Part shown: positions 34,337-43,114 of the stretch, piece after piece
Layout: each line of letters starts with the position of its first letter
How positions within the stretch are numbered: position 1 is the first letter of the stretch
Program-made: the position numbers and the translations under genes
From: Pseudomonas sp. PD9R
GTDB taxonomy: Bacteria; Pseudomonadota; Gammaproteobacteria; Pseudomonadales; Pseudomonadaceae
Direction of reading: 5' to 3'
NCBI RefSeq assembly: GCF_019200975.1
Contig: NZ_JAHTMR010000021.1
Location: 1-64,000, forward strand
DNA: 64,000 nucleotides
Notes under the pieces: model-generated
Told to the model about the DNA's origin: nothing
The model's input: the letters and a program-made list of their open reading frames with translations, nothing else
Databases searched by the model: none

Positions 34337-35878
34337 ATGACGCAAGCCAATAACGCCGTGTACACCGATCTGAGTGTTGATGATCTGGTTAAAGAAGCCC
34401 TCAACCGCGGTGAAGGCGAGCTTGCCGATACCGGCGCACTGGTTGTTCGTACCGGTCACCGTACCGGCCGTTCGCCAGTCGATCGTTTTATCGTTGACGA
34501 ACCGTCCACCTCGGCCGCCATTGGCTGGGGCCCGATCAACCGCAAGTTCCCGGCCGACAAGTTCGATGCCCTGTGGGCTCGCGTCGAGTCGTTCAATAAC
34601 GCGCAAGAGCATTTCGTTTCCCACGTTCATGTAGGTTCGGCTTCCGAGCACTACCTGGCCGTGAAAATGACCACCCAGACTGCCTGGCAGAACCTGTTCG
34701 GTCGTTGCCTGTTCATCAACCCGGCCCAGTACAACCCGGCTGGCCGTGAAGAATGGCAGGTTCTCAACGTCGCCAACTTCGAGTGCGTTCCAGAGCGCGA
34801 CGGCACCAACTCCGATGGCTGCGTGATCCTTAACTTCGCACAAAAGAAAGTGCTGATCGCTGGCATGCGTTACGCCGGTGAAATGAAGAAAGCCATGTTC
34901 TCGGTGCAGAACTTCCTGCTGCCGGCCGCCGACGTACTGCCAATGCACTGCGCCGCCAACATCGGCGAAGAAGGCGACGTGACCCTGTTCTTCGGTCTGT
35001 CGGGCACCGGCAAAACCACCCTGTCGGCTGACGAAAGCCGTTACCTGATTGGTGACGACGAGCACGGCTGGGGTGAAGGCGTGGTGTTCAACATCGAAGG
35101 CGGTTGCTATGCCAAGTGCATCGACCTGTCCGAGAAGAACGAGCCGGTTATCTGGAAAGCCATCAAGCACGGCGCAGTCCTGGAAAACGTCGTTATCGAC
35201 GACGCCAAGCACGCCGACTATGCCGATGTCAGCCTGACCCAGAACAGCCGCGCCGCCTACCCGCTGGAGCACGTTGCCAAACGCTCCGAGGCAAACCTCG
35301 GTGGCGAGCCAAACGCGGTGATCTTCCTGACCTGCGACCTGACCGGCGTGCTGCCGCCAGTGTCGATCCTCAGCGAAGAACAAGCGGCCTACCACTTCCT
35401 GTCTGGCTACACCGCTCTGGTGGGCTCGACTGAAATGGGTTCGGGCAGTGGCATCAAGTCGACTTTCTCCACCTGCTTCGGCGCACCGTTCTTCCCGCGT
35501 CCGGCTGGCGTATACGCAGAGCTGCTGATCAAGCGCATCCGCGGCTTCGGTTCCAAGGTCTACCTGGTCAACACCGGCTGGACCGGCGGTGGCTACGGCG
35601 TCGGCAAACGCTTCAACATCCCGACCACCCGTGGCGTGATCGCAGCGATCCAGAGCGGCGCTCTGATCGGTGCCGAGACCGAGCACCTGGACACCATCAA
35701 CCTCGACGTGCCACTGGCCGTACCGGGCGTTGAGACTGGCCTGCTGAACCCACGCAACACCTGGGCAGACAAAGCCGCCTACGACGAAGCCGCCAAAGCA
35801 CTGGCCGGCCTGTTCATCGAGAACTTCAAGAAGTTCGAAGTGAGCGACGCGATCAAGGCTGCTGGTCCAAAGTTGTAA
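34337..35878 (+). CDS. pckA: Phosphoenolpyruvate carboxykinase (ATP)
   Basis: Converts oxaloacetate and ATP to PEP in gluconeogenesis (513 residues). Motifs: RTGHRTGRSPVDRFIVDEP, the kinase-1a loop FGLSGTGKTTLSADESRYLI, kinase-2 GDDEHGWGEGVVFNIEGGCY, ENVVIDDAKHADYADVSLTQ and VNTGWTGGGYGVGKRFNIPT. ATG 34337 follows ACGGGG. It stands alone, with a long interrupted hairpin behind it. Confidence 0.95.
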   Translation: MTQANNAVYTDLSVDDLVKEALNRGEGELADTGALVVRTGHRTGRSPVDRFIVDEPSTSAAIGWGPINRKFPADKFDALWARVESFNNAQEHFVSHVHVGSASEHYLAVKMTTQTAWQNLFGRCLFINPAQYNPAGREEWQVLNVANFECVPERDGTNSDGCVILNFAQKKVLIAGMRYAGEMKKAMFSVQNFLLPAADVLPMHCAANIGEEGDVTLFFGLSGTGKTTLSADESRYLIGDDEHGWGEGVVFNIEGGCYAKCIDLSEKNEPVIWKAIKHGAVLENVVIDDAKHADYADVSLTQNSRAAYPLEHVAKRSEANLGGEPNAVIFLTCDLTGVLPPVSILSEEQAAYHFLSGYTALVGSTEMGSGSGIKSTFSTCFGAPFFPRPAGVYAELLIKRIRGFGSKVYLVNTGWTGGGYGVGKRFNIPTTRGVIAAIQSGALIGAETEHLDTINLDVPLAVPGVETGLLNPRNTWADKAAYDEAAKALAGLFIENFKKFEVSDAIKAAGPKL

Positions 35879-35897
35879 GCGTTGGTTTGAAGCAATG

Positions 35898-36090
35898 AAA
35901 AAGCCGCCCTTTGGGGTAGTGCTGATCAGTTAGGCGAGCGCTGTACCCGGTAGGAGCGAGCCTGCTCGCGATGGACGTTAACGATAACGCGTGTTTGCTG
36001 GATAAACGCGTCGTCCTCAAGTTCATCGCGAGCACGCTCGCTCCTACAATTGCCTTAGCTGATCTGCATTACCCTTCAGGGCGGCTTTTT
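35898..36090 (+). terminator. pckA terminator split by a REPIN
   Basis: Outer arms 35898-35932 and 36056-36090 pair over 29 of 35 bases, including AAAAAGCCGCCCT with AGGGCGGCTTTTT and GATCAG with CTGATC. The distal arm ends in a T-run, so it reads as a pckA terminator. Its 123-base loop is mostly the REPIN at 35950-36048. Confidence 0.75.
35950..36048. repeat. REPIN with long conserved spacer (copy 2 of 3)
   Basis: GTAGGAGCGAGCCTGCTCGC on the left, the inverted copy on the right. The ~45-base spacer contains GGACGTTAACGATAACGCG and GGATAAACGCGTCG, shared with 8127-8225 and 57195-57276. It lies inside the loop of the pckA hairpin. Confidence 0.9.
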
Positions 36091-36103
36091 TGTGGGCGTT
36101 GTC

Positions 36104-36970
36104 TCAGGTTTTCAAATGCAAGACAAACGCCCCGACCAGAACCAGTACCACCCCGAGCACCTGCACCTTCCCTAGCCGTTCCTTGAAAAACATATACCCC
36201 AGAATCGCCGCAATCCCGCCAGACAACGTACTGATCACCGTCACCACCGAAACCGATCCGGCCACCGCACCCCAGGCAAACGACGAAAAACCGCCCAGGT
36301 TCATGAGGCTTGCGCCGGTCAGCGTCAGGCAGTTTTTCAGTGGCGGGATTTTCAGTCCGTCATCGACTCTGAGGACGATCGCTACCAGCACGATCAGGCC
36401 CACCAGATAAGCGAGCCAGAGCATCGTCACCGGTCCAATCACCGGCAAGACGTAATGGCCCTGCAACCAAAAACTGGTGCCGTAGAACACGGCGGCCAGC
36501 AGCGCGTAGAAAATGGAACTGCTGGCCTGAGTGGTGTGTGGCACTTTCGGGTCGGAGTGAAGGCTGGAGAGGATTACCCCGATTACGCACAGGGCAATAC
36601 ACAGCAACTGGAGCTGACTGATCTGTTCACCACCGGCCCAGGAGAGCAGCGTGGTCACCACGCCGTAGGACGTCACCAGTGGCGCGACGATTGAGGCTTT
36701 GCCGAGGGCGAAGGCCTTGGACAAGGCCAAGGCGCCAGACACGGTGAGTAATGCGGCGGCGACACCAATCAACCAGATCTCTGGCGGGGCGGCCATGGAC
36801 CTGAGAATGAACACGGGAAAGGCGATCAGCAGCAGGCTCATGATGGCGAAGCCCAGCGCTTGACCGAAATACACGGCGCGTTTGACACCCACTGCGCGGG
36901 CATTCAAACCCACCAGAAAATCCGTCCCGCCCCAAAGCAGGGCGGCCAACAAACCCATCAGTACGTCCAC
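36104..36970 (-). CDS. DMT/EamA-family transporter
   Basis: Inner-membrane protein of 288 residues with ten predicted hydrophobic helices in two EamA-like halves, beginning VDVLMGLLAALLWGGTDFLV and ending with LGVVLVLVGAFVLHLK. GTG 36970 lies six bases after AAGGA. Drug/metabolite transporter superfamily; substrate unknown. It stands 29 bases before the DUF1493 gene on the same strand. Confidence 0.85.
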   Translation of the reverse strand: MDVLMGLLAALLWGGTDFLVGLNARAVGVKRAVYFGQALGFAIMSLLLIAFPVFILRSMAAPPEIWLIGVAAALLTVSGALALSKAFALGKASIVAPLVTSYGVVTTLLSWAGGEQISQLQLLCIALCVIGVILSSLHSDPKVPHTTQASSSIFYALLAAVFYGTSFWLQGHYVLPVIGPVTMLWLAYLVGLIVLVAIVLRVDDGLKIPPLKNCLTLTGASLMNLGGFSSFAWGAVAGSVSVVTVISTLSGGIAAILGYMFFKERLGKVQVLGVVLVLVGAFVLHLKT

Positions 36971-36999
36971 GCAATGTCCTTATCGTTATCCGCCGGACA

Positions 37000-37353
37000 T
37001 TACAGGCCTTCCAGCTCCCGGGTGTCCCAGCGTCGAGCCTTGATAGCTCGGTAGAGCATGGCGATGGTCAATGGTTCCTTGTCGCCGCGACCCTTGGCCT
37101 TGCGTTTGAGGAATACATCGTAGCCTTCAGGTTGGAAATAGCGATAGCTGTCGTAATCCACAAAGTCGATGGCGAACTGGTCTTCCAGGGACTCGATCAA
37201 ATGCTGGGCGTCGGCGCCGTTGCAGTTCAGGTCGAAGTTGATCGAGGTGTTGAGGCTGATGGTTTTGCGCTCTGGGAAGCCAAGCTCTTCGTGTAACAGT
37301 TGCAGGAGCTGGCGCATTGTTGGGTCGTCGGGGAGGTTGGGGGCGAGGATCAT
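37000..37353 (-). CDS. DUF1493-family protein (acyl-carrier-like)
   Basis: Protein of 117 residues resembling the DUF1493 family, whose members look like acyl-carrier proteins. The region TSINFDLNCNGADAQHLIES holds the D-L-x-x-x-G-x-D-A pattern in the place of the carrier protein's DSL motif, but Asn-Cys-Asn replaces the usual residues and there is no attachable serine in the expected position. The C-terminus is rich in basic residues. Start ATG 37353. Function unknown; possibly co-transcribed with the DMT transporter. Confidence 0.7.
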   Translation of the reverse strand: MILAPNLPDDPTMRQLLQLLHEELGFPERKTISLNTSINFDLNCNGADAQHLIESLEDQFAIDFVDYDSYRYFQPEGYDVFLKRKAKGRGDKEPLTIAMLYRAIKARRWDTRELEGL

Positions 37354-37435
37354 GGCGCTGTATCCGGTTGGGCTTGAGCTTGTTGGTCTTTACTCACGCA
37401 TGGGAACGTTCTTCACTCTAGGTCAGGCTAGGTAG

Positions 37436-38707
37436 CTAAGATTCTGCAAGCCGAAACGCTGGTGCCATTTTGTCCTGTTCACGCCTCGACAATCCCAAGG
37501 CTCCAGCCAGTGTTGACCATTGGCTGACAACATCCTTGAAGCTTTCGATTATGTCTTCTGCATCCGCACGATTGACCCGAAAATACTCCGCTACGATCAG
37601 GGCAAGTTCGAGATCAAGCGCGTTGTCTGAATCAGTGATGTTGAGTTTCAAGCCATCGGCGTGCGCCACCGGGTTCATGTCATAGGCAGCAGACAAACGC
37701 CATCCACGACCCGGGTCAAGGATAAACCCGTGATTGCGCAGGTGATCATCAGTGTTGGAAACCAGGATGTTGAACACAATTCGAGACCACAACTCCCTAA
37801 GATCCGCGTTGGTTTCCGAGCCGTGCTCCATGAGCACCTCAGCCAATTCAAGGTAACTGGCGCCTACTGAGGCATCGTCACCGTCGACGCGATCCGTCAT
37901 GGTCATGGCTGAGGCAAAGTGCAGTCGGCCACCGCGTGCGGTTCGGTCGAAACGCTTGATCATGAAGCAGTGATGATCGCTCGCATAGCGTCGGGCGATA
38001 CCGGTTGCGACGCGCAAGCCACAGTGATTGGCGAGGGCATTAACCACCAATTCCCAACCCCCTACGTCATAGTCATCGCGGGTGCTTGGAAACTTGGCAA
38101 TCCACAAGTGACCTTGTTCATCGGCGACGCTGGCTTTGGGTCTGGCTCCGCCCAGTGAGCCGCCGGGCGCAATCAGCATTCTCAGCCACTCGCCGCCGTC
38201 GATTGATGTGTTATCCGGGTCGTTTTCCAAGGCGCGGCTTGCTTGTTCCAGTGCGCGCAACTCGACGAAGGGCGGGGCAGCGACACCATCCCGATCATCG
38301 AGAAAACTGCCTTCGTCATTGAGTTTGTAGCGGATTGCCCCGACTCGGTAGAGGTCATGGACGCCTAGAAGGAAATCCGACTCGTAAAGCTTGTTGCCTG
38401 CTGGGGCCAACCCTTCACGAATGTCCCGCTCCAGTCGTCGCTTCATCAGTAATTGCCCCCATCGATCCGGGCTTGAATCAGCGAATACACCAAACCGAGT
38501 CTGGTGTTGACCGGGGAACTGACGACCTTCGAAGAGCCCGATTCGGGGATCCAGCGTTGTGAAATTCAGTTCGGGATCGGCCAGTGCCGTAGCGTCGTAC
38601 TCAAACTCGAAAACACTGGTGGAGCGCGTTTTTCTGGCATGCAGGAAGCCGAGGCGTCTTGGGCCGTTCAAGGATTCCCAGTCTGCATACACAGCAATCA
38701 GTGTCAT
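37436..38707 (-). CDS. hipA: HipA-family serine/threonine kinase toxin
   Basis: Type II toxin kinase (423 residues) that phosphorylates glutamyl-tRNA synthetase or another target. Visible sites: ATP loop SLGGARPKAS (184-193), WIAKFPS with the conserved Lys (205), catalytic loop NTDDHLRNHG (318-327) and metal-binding DMNP (343-346). N-terminal domain RFGVFADSSPDRWGQLLMKR is also family-typical. The ATG overlaps the hipB stop (ATGA). All kinase residues appear intact, so the toxin should be active. Confidence 0.92.
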   Translation of the reverse strand: MTLIAVYADWESLNGPRRLGFLHARKTRSTSVFEFEYDATALADPELNFTTLDPRIGLFEGRQFPGQHQTRFGVFADSSPDRWGQLLMKRRLERDIREGLAPAGNKLYESDFLLGVHDLYRVGAIRYKLNDEGSFLDDRDGVAAPPFVELRALEQASRALENDPDNTSIDGGEWLRMLIAPGGSLGGARPKASVADEQGHLWIAKFPSTRDDYDVGGWELVVNALANHCGLRVATGIARRYASDHHCFMIKRFDRTARGGRLHFASAMTMTDRVDGDDASVGASYLELAEVLMEHGSETNADLRELWSRIVFNILVSNTDDHLRNHGFILDPGRGWRLSAAYDMNPVAHADGLKLNITDSDNALDLELALIVAEYFRVNRADAEDIIESFKDVVSQWSTLAGALGLSRREQDKMAPAFRLAES

Positions 38708-39198
38708 TTTTCACCTGTCGTGGGTTTGGTGCTTTTCTTTGTCAACAGATTGGAAAGTGAGTGGGTATTGAAGGGGAAGTCCGCAGAAAAATCTGAAGTC
38801 TCGTCGCCGCTTTCAATCACTTCCGTGTGCTGTTCGGGGTGTGGGGCGGTCTTTTTTACAGCGTTGACTCTGGGTGCTCGTCGACGAGCGACGGCTGCGG
38901 AATTCGCCGCAGGTTTCAGCTGTGCATCCTGCAACTGACGCCCCACTTCATCGATTGCAGCGAGTTTGCTCAAGTCTTTTTCCAGGCCCAGCACCTGCAT
39001 GACAGACACGTAGGCGCCCATGGTCACGCCCGCCCCCCCTGACTCCAGTGAGCGCAAGGTCATCAGTGACATGCCTGATCTCTCGGCGACTTGCTTGGCT
39101 GTGAGTTTGCGACGCAGGCGCGCTAGCTTCAGTCGCTCCCCGAACTCGGCAAGCAATCTGGCTGCGGAGGGCAAGAGTGGCGCAGTTTTCTTGGCCAT
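38704..39198 (-). CDS. hipB: HipB-like antitoxin with long C-terminal tail
   Basis: HTH antitoxin (164 residues), nearly twice the ~88 residues of E. coli HipB. The XRE-type HTH lies at about 20-75: LKLARLRRKLTAKQVAERSG, MSLMTLRSLESGGAGVTMGA. After ~residue 95 the tail is Ala/Pro/Arg-rich, then acidic and probably disordered (SGDETSDFSADFPF). ATG 39198 follows AAGGA at ten bases; the ATG six codons earlier is the alternative. A repeated motif ATACCA.AATA surrounds its promoter. Confidence 0.85.
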   Translation of the reverse strand: MAKKTAPLLPSAARLLAEFGERLKLARLRRKLTAKQVAERSGMSLMTLRSLESGGAGVTMGAYVSVMQVLGLEKDLSKLAAIDEVGRQLQDAQLKPAANSAAVARRRAPRVNAVKKTAPHPEQHTEVIESGDETSDFSADFPFNTHSLSNLLTKKSTKPTTGEK

Positions 39199-39371
39199 AT
39201 ACCAATATTCCTTCATTTTTAAGGCTTAAATACCAAAATAATAGCACTTAAGTGGAAAGGCATCGCTTTGCCTGAGGACGTCGCCACGGCAACAAAAAAG
39301 TGGGTTGGGAAAACATATGTACTGCCATTATTTCAGCTGAAATACCAGAATACATCCAGAATAATGGCAGT
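39199..39371 (-). promoter_or_regulatory. hipBA control region with repeated ATACCA motif
   Basis: The motif (A)ATACCA(A/G)AATA occurs at 39199-39209 (as ATACCAATATT), 39228-39240 and 39340-39352, with a related CCAGAATA at 39356-39363. The distal part is enclosed by a perfect 12-base inverted repeat, ACTGCCATTATT (39321-39332) and AATAATGGCAGT (39360-39371). A palindrome TTTCAGCTGAAA lies at 39331-39342. These are the best candidates for HipB autoregulatory sites. Confidence 0.55.
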
Positions 39372-39408
39372 TATGATTGAGCGGATCTTAATATCGGAGA
39401 GGCAAAAC

Positions 39409-39708
39409 TCAGGTTGGCGCTTTCCACCCCATCAAGCGTTGGTGGGCGACTTTGAGCAGGTCGCAGCCGTCCTGGGTCAGCAGGTAGAGCGCGTGGGTGA
39501 TTTGTGGGATGTCTTCGATGTCGCCGTCTTGAAAGTTCTGGCAGTGCAGGGTTCGGAGTAGTTCGCTGGAGGCTCGGACGCGCTGGAGGGCGGCTTCGAG
39601 GATGTCTTGCGGGTGGGCTTCTGTGTCGATGATCAGTGGCGGGGAATCGGTGAGGTTGGTGGTAAGGGGGTAGTAGCGTTCGTTGGTGAACGGATTCCAT
39701 TTGTTCAT
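39409..39708 (-). CDS. Small paralogous protein A (unknown)
   Basis: Unknown protein of 99 residues from ATG 39708 (MNKWNPFTNERYYPLTTNLT...). It is clearly related to the protein at 40144-40437: both share a polar N-terminus, an (I/V)IDTEA motif, DILEAA.QR(V/I)RA, SELL.TL.C, ALYLLTQDG and DLL..A.QRL. Predicted all-helical after residue ~45, with no membrane segment. Such short proteins are common in Pseudomonas. RBS AAAGAG is weak. It shares an upstream ACTATAG box with its paralogue. Confidence 0.7.
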   Translation of the reverse strand: MNKWNPFTNERYYPLTTNLTDSPPLIIDTEAHPQDILEAALQRVRASSELLRTLHCQNFQDGDIEDIPQITHALYLLTQDGCDLLKVAHQRLMGWKAPT

Positions 39709-40143
39709 TATTTTTTCTCTTTTATGTCGTCGAAGAACCGCCGTTACCGTGACCAAACGATGGGTGGCGGACTGTGCTCAGGTTGGTCAACCAGGGAGAG
39801 ATAACCCGAGTACGCCGAAGCGTCCCAAACACAGCCGCCATAAAGCGTGCTGACATAAAAGATGCCGGCAGCATACAAGGGCATGCGAAAGTTTTCTCTC
39901 TCAATTCAGGTGACCAAACCCGGTCGCTGATTTGGCAGCGGCAGCGCGGACTATAGATGTCTGTCTCCGAGCGGCGATAGGCGACAAGGTGACTTCTGTT
40001 GTAGGACCGTGCCGAAGCTTTGATAGGGCATGACTTACAGGCCTATCCACGGCAGCTTTTTAAACGATTGAATGGCGTCAACTGGAGCGCGTTATCGTTC
40101 TTCGCGGGCAAGCCTCGCTCCTACAGGGGGTTGTGGCTTGGCT
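39709..40143. other. Gap between the small paralogues
   Basis: No gene is supported. On the minus strand, TATAGT (39955-39950) is a candidate -10 for protein A, leaving a ~240-base leader. A single REP (GCGGGCAAGCCTCGCTCCTA, 40105-40124) lies near protein B's stop. Confidence 0.5.
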
Positions 40144-40437
40144 TTAGATTGCGGTGGCTTTTGGGAGGCGTTGGCGGGCGATGTCGAGCAGGTCGTTGCC
40201 GTCCTGGGTCAACAGGTATAGCGCGCTGATGATGTTCGGGAAATCGCTGGTGTCGGCTTGTTTGAAGCACAGGCAATAAAGGGTTTCGAGCAGGTCGCTG
40301 GCGGCGCGGATGCGTTGGCGGGCGGCGTCGAGGATTTCAAAGGGATCGGCTTCGGTATCGATGACCAGCACGGGTGTTTCGCTGTAGCGGGTTTTGAGCG
40401 GGCGATAGCGGCTGGTCAGTGGGTCGGGGTTGTTCAT
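40144..40437 (-). CDS. Small paralogous protein B (unknown)
   Basis: Protein of 97 residues, MNNPDPLTSRYRPLKTRYSE at the start. Paralogue of 39409-39708 with the same motifs: VLVIDTEADPFEILDAARQR, AASDLLETLYC, ALYLLTQDGNDLLDIARQRL. The two Cys in TLYCLCF are not matched in A. Minus-strand TATAGT (40514-40509) with TTGTCG 18 bases before it is a plausible promoter. Function unknown. Confidence 0.7.
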   Translation of the reverse strand: MNNPDPLTSRYRPLKTRYSETPVLVIDTEADPFEILDAARQRIRAASDLLETLYCLCFKQADTSDFPNIISALYLLTQDGNDLLDIARQRLPKATAI

Positions 40438-40987
40438 CAAAGTGGGTCCTGTGCGAAATCGGCAAGTGTGCCCGGCAGGCCGAGACACTGTTTTCAGCCG
40501 CGCCGCAAACTATAGAAGGGGCTGTGCCAGCGCGACAAGACGGCTGTGATGGACAGGTTTTGTAGGGTTTTTTTCGTTTTTTGAGGAAAGGGACTACAGG
40601 TTGGTGGGGGATTTTTAGGGTGAAGCCGCTGCCGGTAAAAATACCTACGGGGTTGTCAGTTGTTATTCGAAAAATCTCGGTATTCGGTGCGCCAGAATCC
40701 GTAGGACCTTTCGAATTTTTGTGGTGATGGAACAGGCCTCATCGCGAGCAAGCTCGCTTCCACAGTGGTTCTTGGCCGAGCACAAAATCAACGTTTAGTG
40801 AAGATCATATGTGGAGCGGGCCTGCTCGCGATAGCGGTCTACCAGACGTCGTATTGCTCAACCTCGGCAATCCCGTAGAGCCATCCGCTGTATCATCCCG
40901 TATCGTTTTTACCCCCGACCTTTTCTCGACGCGCTGCAATCGCCGGCTAGGCTTTGCTCATCGCAGCGGTCAACGGAGTGACAGCTT
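40438..40987. other. Long intergenic region before the helicase gene
   Basis: 550 bases with no supported gene. It holds protein B's promoter (40509-40540), an AT-richer stretch with runs such as GTTTTTTTCG, and a REP pair at 40740-40833. The helicase promoter is probably in 40880-40980 but no clear boxes stand out. Confidence 0.55.
40740..40833. repeat. REP pair upstream of the helicase gene
   Basis: ATCGCGAGCAAGCTCGCTTC on the left and GGAGCGGGCCTGCTCGCGAT on the right, inverted, with a ~45-base spacer. Confidence 0.8.
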
Positions 40988-42916
40988 ATGCACAACACCC
41001 TGGAACAGGTTTTCGGTTATCCACAGTTTCGACCCGGTCAGGAGGCAGCGGTCAGCGCGGTGCTGGCCGGGCGTTCGGCGGCGGCGATTTTCCCTACCGG
41101 CTCCGGCAAGTCCCTTTGCTATCAGTTGTCGGCGGTCTTGCTGCCGCACCTGACACTGGTGGTCTCGCCGCTGCTGGCATTGATGCAGGATCAGCTCGGG
41201 TTCCTGCAACGCCACGGCATTGCGGCAGGCAGTATCGATTCGGCGCAGAGCCGCGATGTTGCAAGCGATGTCATGGCCCGGGCAAAGTCCGGTGAACTGA
41301 AGATTTTGATGATCTCCGTGGAGCGCCTGAAGAACGAACGCTTCCGCAATTTCTTGCAACAGGTGCCGATCTCGCTACTGGTGGTCGACGAGGCGCACTG
41401 CATCTCGGAGTGGGGCCACAATTTCCGCCCGGATTACCTCAAGCTTCCGGACTATCAGCGCCAGTTCAACATCCCTCAGGTATTGCTGCTTACGGCGACT
41501 GCGACGCCGAAGGTGATCGCCGACATGCAGGCCAAATTCGCCATCGCGCCCGAGGATGTGGTGACCACCGGTTTCTATCGGCCAAATTTGAATCTGTGGG
41601 TGGAGCCGGTGCGCGGGCAGGACAAGCGCCGTCGTCTTGTCGAGTGGATGAGCCAGCGTCCTGGGCAGCCGAGCATCGTCTACGTCACCTTGCAGAAAAC
41701 TGCCGAGCACATCGCCGAGCATCTGAGCCGCAACGGGATTCAGGCCGAGGCCTATCACGCCGGTTTGCCTCATGAGCAACGGGAGGCGATCCAGAAACGC
41801 TTTATGGGTGGGCAGTCCAATTGCATCGTCGCTACCATCGCCTTCGGCATGGGCATCGACAAGAGCGACATCCGCAACGTGGTGCATTTCGATCTGCCCA
41901 AATCCATCGAAAACTACAGTCAGGAAATCGGTCGCGCGGGGCGTGACGGGCAGCCGTCCGACTGTCTGGTATTGGCCAACCGCGACAGCCTCAACGTGCT
42001 GGAAAACTTCGTCTATGGCGACACCCCTGAGCGGGACGGCATCCGCTGCGTGCTCGACGAGATGCAAGCCGCCGCGCCAGAAGGGCAGTGGGAGTTTTTG
42101 CTGGGGCCTTTGGCGGATCAGAGCAACATCCGTCAGTTACCGCTAAAGACCTTGCTGGTGCAACTGGAACTGCGTGGATTGATTGCCCCGCGTTACGCCT
42201 ATTACGCCGAATACCGTTTCAAGTATTTGCAGGAGCCCGAGGCGCTGCTGGCTCGCTTCGAAGGTGAGCGCAGGGATTTCGTCGCAGCGATCATCCAGAC
42301 CTCCAGTCGTGCACGAACCTGGGCCACGGTGAATTTCGATGCGTTGTATGAGCAGCATCAGGCCGAGCGCGATCGGGTGGTCAAGGCGCTGGATTACTTT
42401 CAGGAAAAGGGTTGGGTCGAGCTTGAAAGCAAGCAGATGACCGAGGTCTACAGCGTGCTGCAACCCGATTTCGACAGCGCCGTTTTGAGTGCAGAACTGC
42501 ACGCCTACTTCACCCGGCATGAGCAAACCGAAATCGCGCGGATACACGCCATGTTGGACCTGTTCGCCACCGACCATTGCCTGGGTTATCGCCTGGCCGA
42601 GTATTTCGGCGATGAAAACGCGCCAAGGCAGTGCGGGCATTGTTCGGTGTGTCACGGGCAAGTAGCACGGCTGCCAGCCCCGCCTGAGCTGCCGGCGCTT
42701 GTGGATAAAAATTTCGAGACGTTGTGCGACGATTTTATCCACAGGCATGAACAGCATACGGGCAGTGTTCCATCGGCTGAGCGGGTGACGCGGTTTCTGT
42801 GCGGGATCAGCGTGCCGCTGTTTACCAAGCTCAAGGTGCGGGCGATTTCCGGGTTTGCTGCATTGGAAGACTATCCATATGCCGAAGTGCGCAATTGGTC
42901 CGAGGCGCACCTCTAA
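40988..42916 (+). CDS. RecQ-family ATP-dependent DNA helicase
   Basis: Superfamily 2 helicase (642 residues). Walker A FPTGSGKSLCYQL (35-47), DEAH box with RecQ-type extension VVDEAHCISEWGHNFRPDY (from about 132), LLLTATATPKVIADM, FYRPNLNLWVEPVRGQDKRR, AYHAGLPHEQREAIQKRF, motif VI region EIGRAGRDGQPSDCL. The zinc-like cluster appears late as CGHCSVC (about 556-562). No HRDC domain is recognisable. It may be a second RecQ-type enzyme rather than canonical RecQ. ATG 40988. Confidence 0.88.
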   Translation: MHNTLEQVFGYPQFRPGQEAAVSAVLAGRSAAAIFPTGSGKSLCYQLSAVLLPHLTLVVSPLLALMQDQLGFLQRHGIAAGSIDSAQSRDVASDVMARAKSGELKILMISVERLKNERFRNFLQQVPISLLVVDEAHCISEWGHNFRPDYLKLPDYQRQFNIPQVLLLTATATPKVIADMQAKFAIAPEDVVTTGFYRPNLNLWVEPVRGQDKRRRLVEWMSQRPGQPSIVYVTLQKTAEHIAEHLSRNGIQAEAYHAGLPHEQREAIQKRFMGGQSNCIVATIAFGMGIDKSDIRNVVHFDLPKSIENYSQEIGRAGRDGQPSDCLVLANRDSLNVLENFVYGDTPERDGIRCVLDEMQAAAPEGQWEFLLGPLADQSNIRQLPLKTLLVQLELRGLIAPRYAYYAEYRFKYLQEPEALLARFEGERRDFVAAIIQTSSRARTWATVNFDALYEQHQAERDRVVKALDYFQEKGWVELESKQMTEVYSVLQPDFDSAVLSAELHAYFTRHEQTEIARIHAMLDLFATDHCLGYRLAEYFGDENAPRQCGHCSVCHGQVARLPAPPELPALVDKNFETLCDDFIHRHEQHTGSVPSAERVTRFLCGISVPLFTKLKVRAISGFAALEDYPYAEVRNWSEAHL

Positions 42917-42919
42917 CCC

Positions 42920-43004
42920 GTAGGAGATGCCGAAGGCTGCAATCTTTTGATCTTGTTTTAAAAAAGCCAAGGTCAATAGATCGCAGCCTTCGGCAGCTCC
43001 TACA
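42920..43004. repeat. REP pair after the helicase gene
   Basis: GTAGGAGATGCCGAAGGCTG and its inverted copy, starting four bases after the helicase stop; the left copy carries substitutions. Confidence 0.85.
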
Positions 43005-43114
43005 GGGTTGCATCCACGCGCTGAATGTTGCTCATCACAGGAATAAATTTCAAAAATGCGCGATGCCTGACTATGGTGAGGGCTGTCTTTGGATCGCCAA
43101 CAAGAGAACAAAAC

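Noticed and set aside
35971..36186. Short ORF starting MDVNDNACLLDKR
   Set aside because: It is the translation of the REPIN spacer and pckA hairpin; the same peptide-like string appears at the other REPIN copies.
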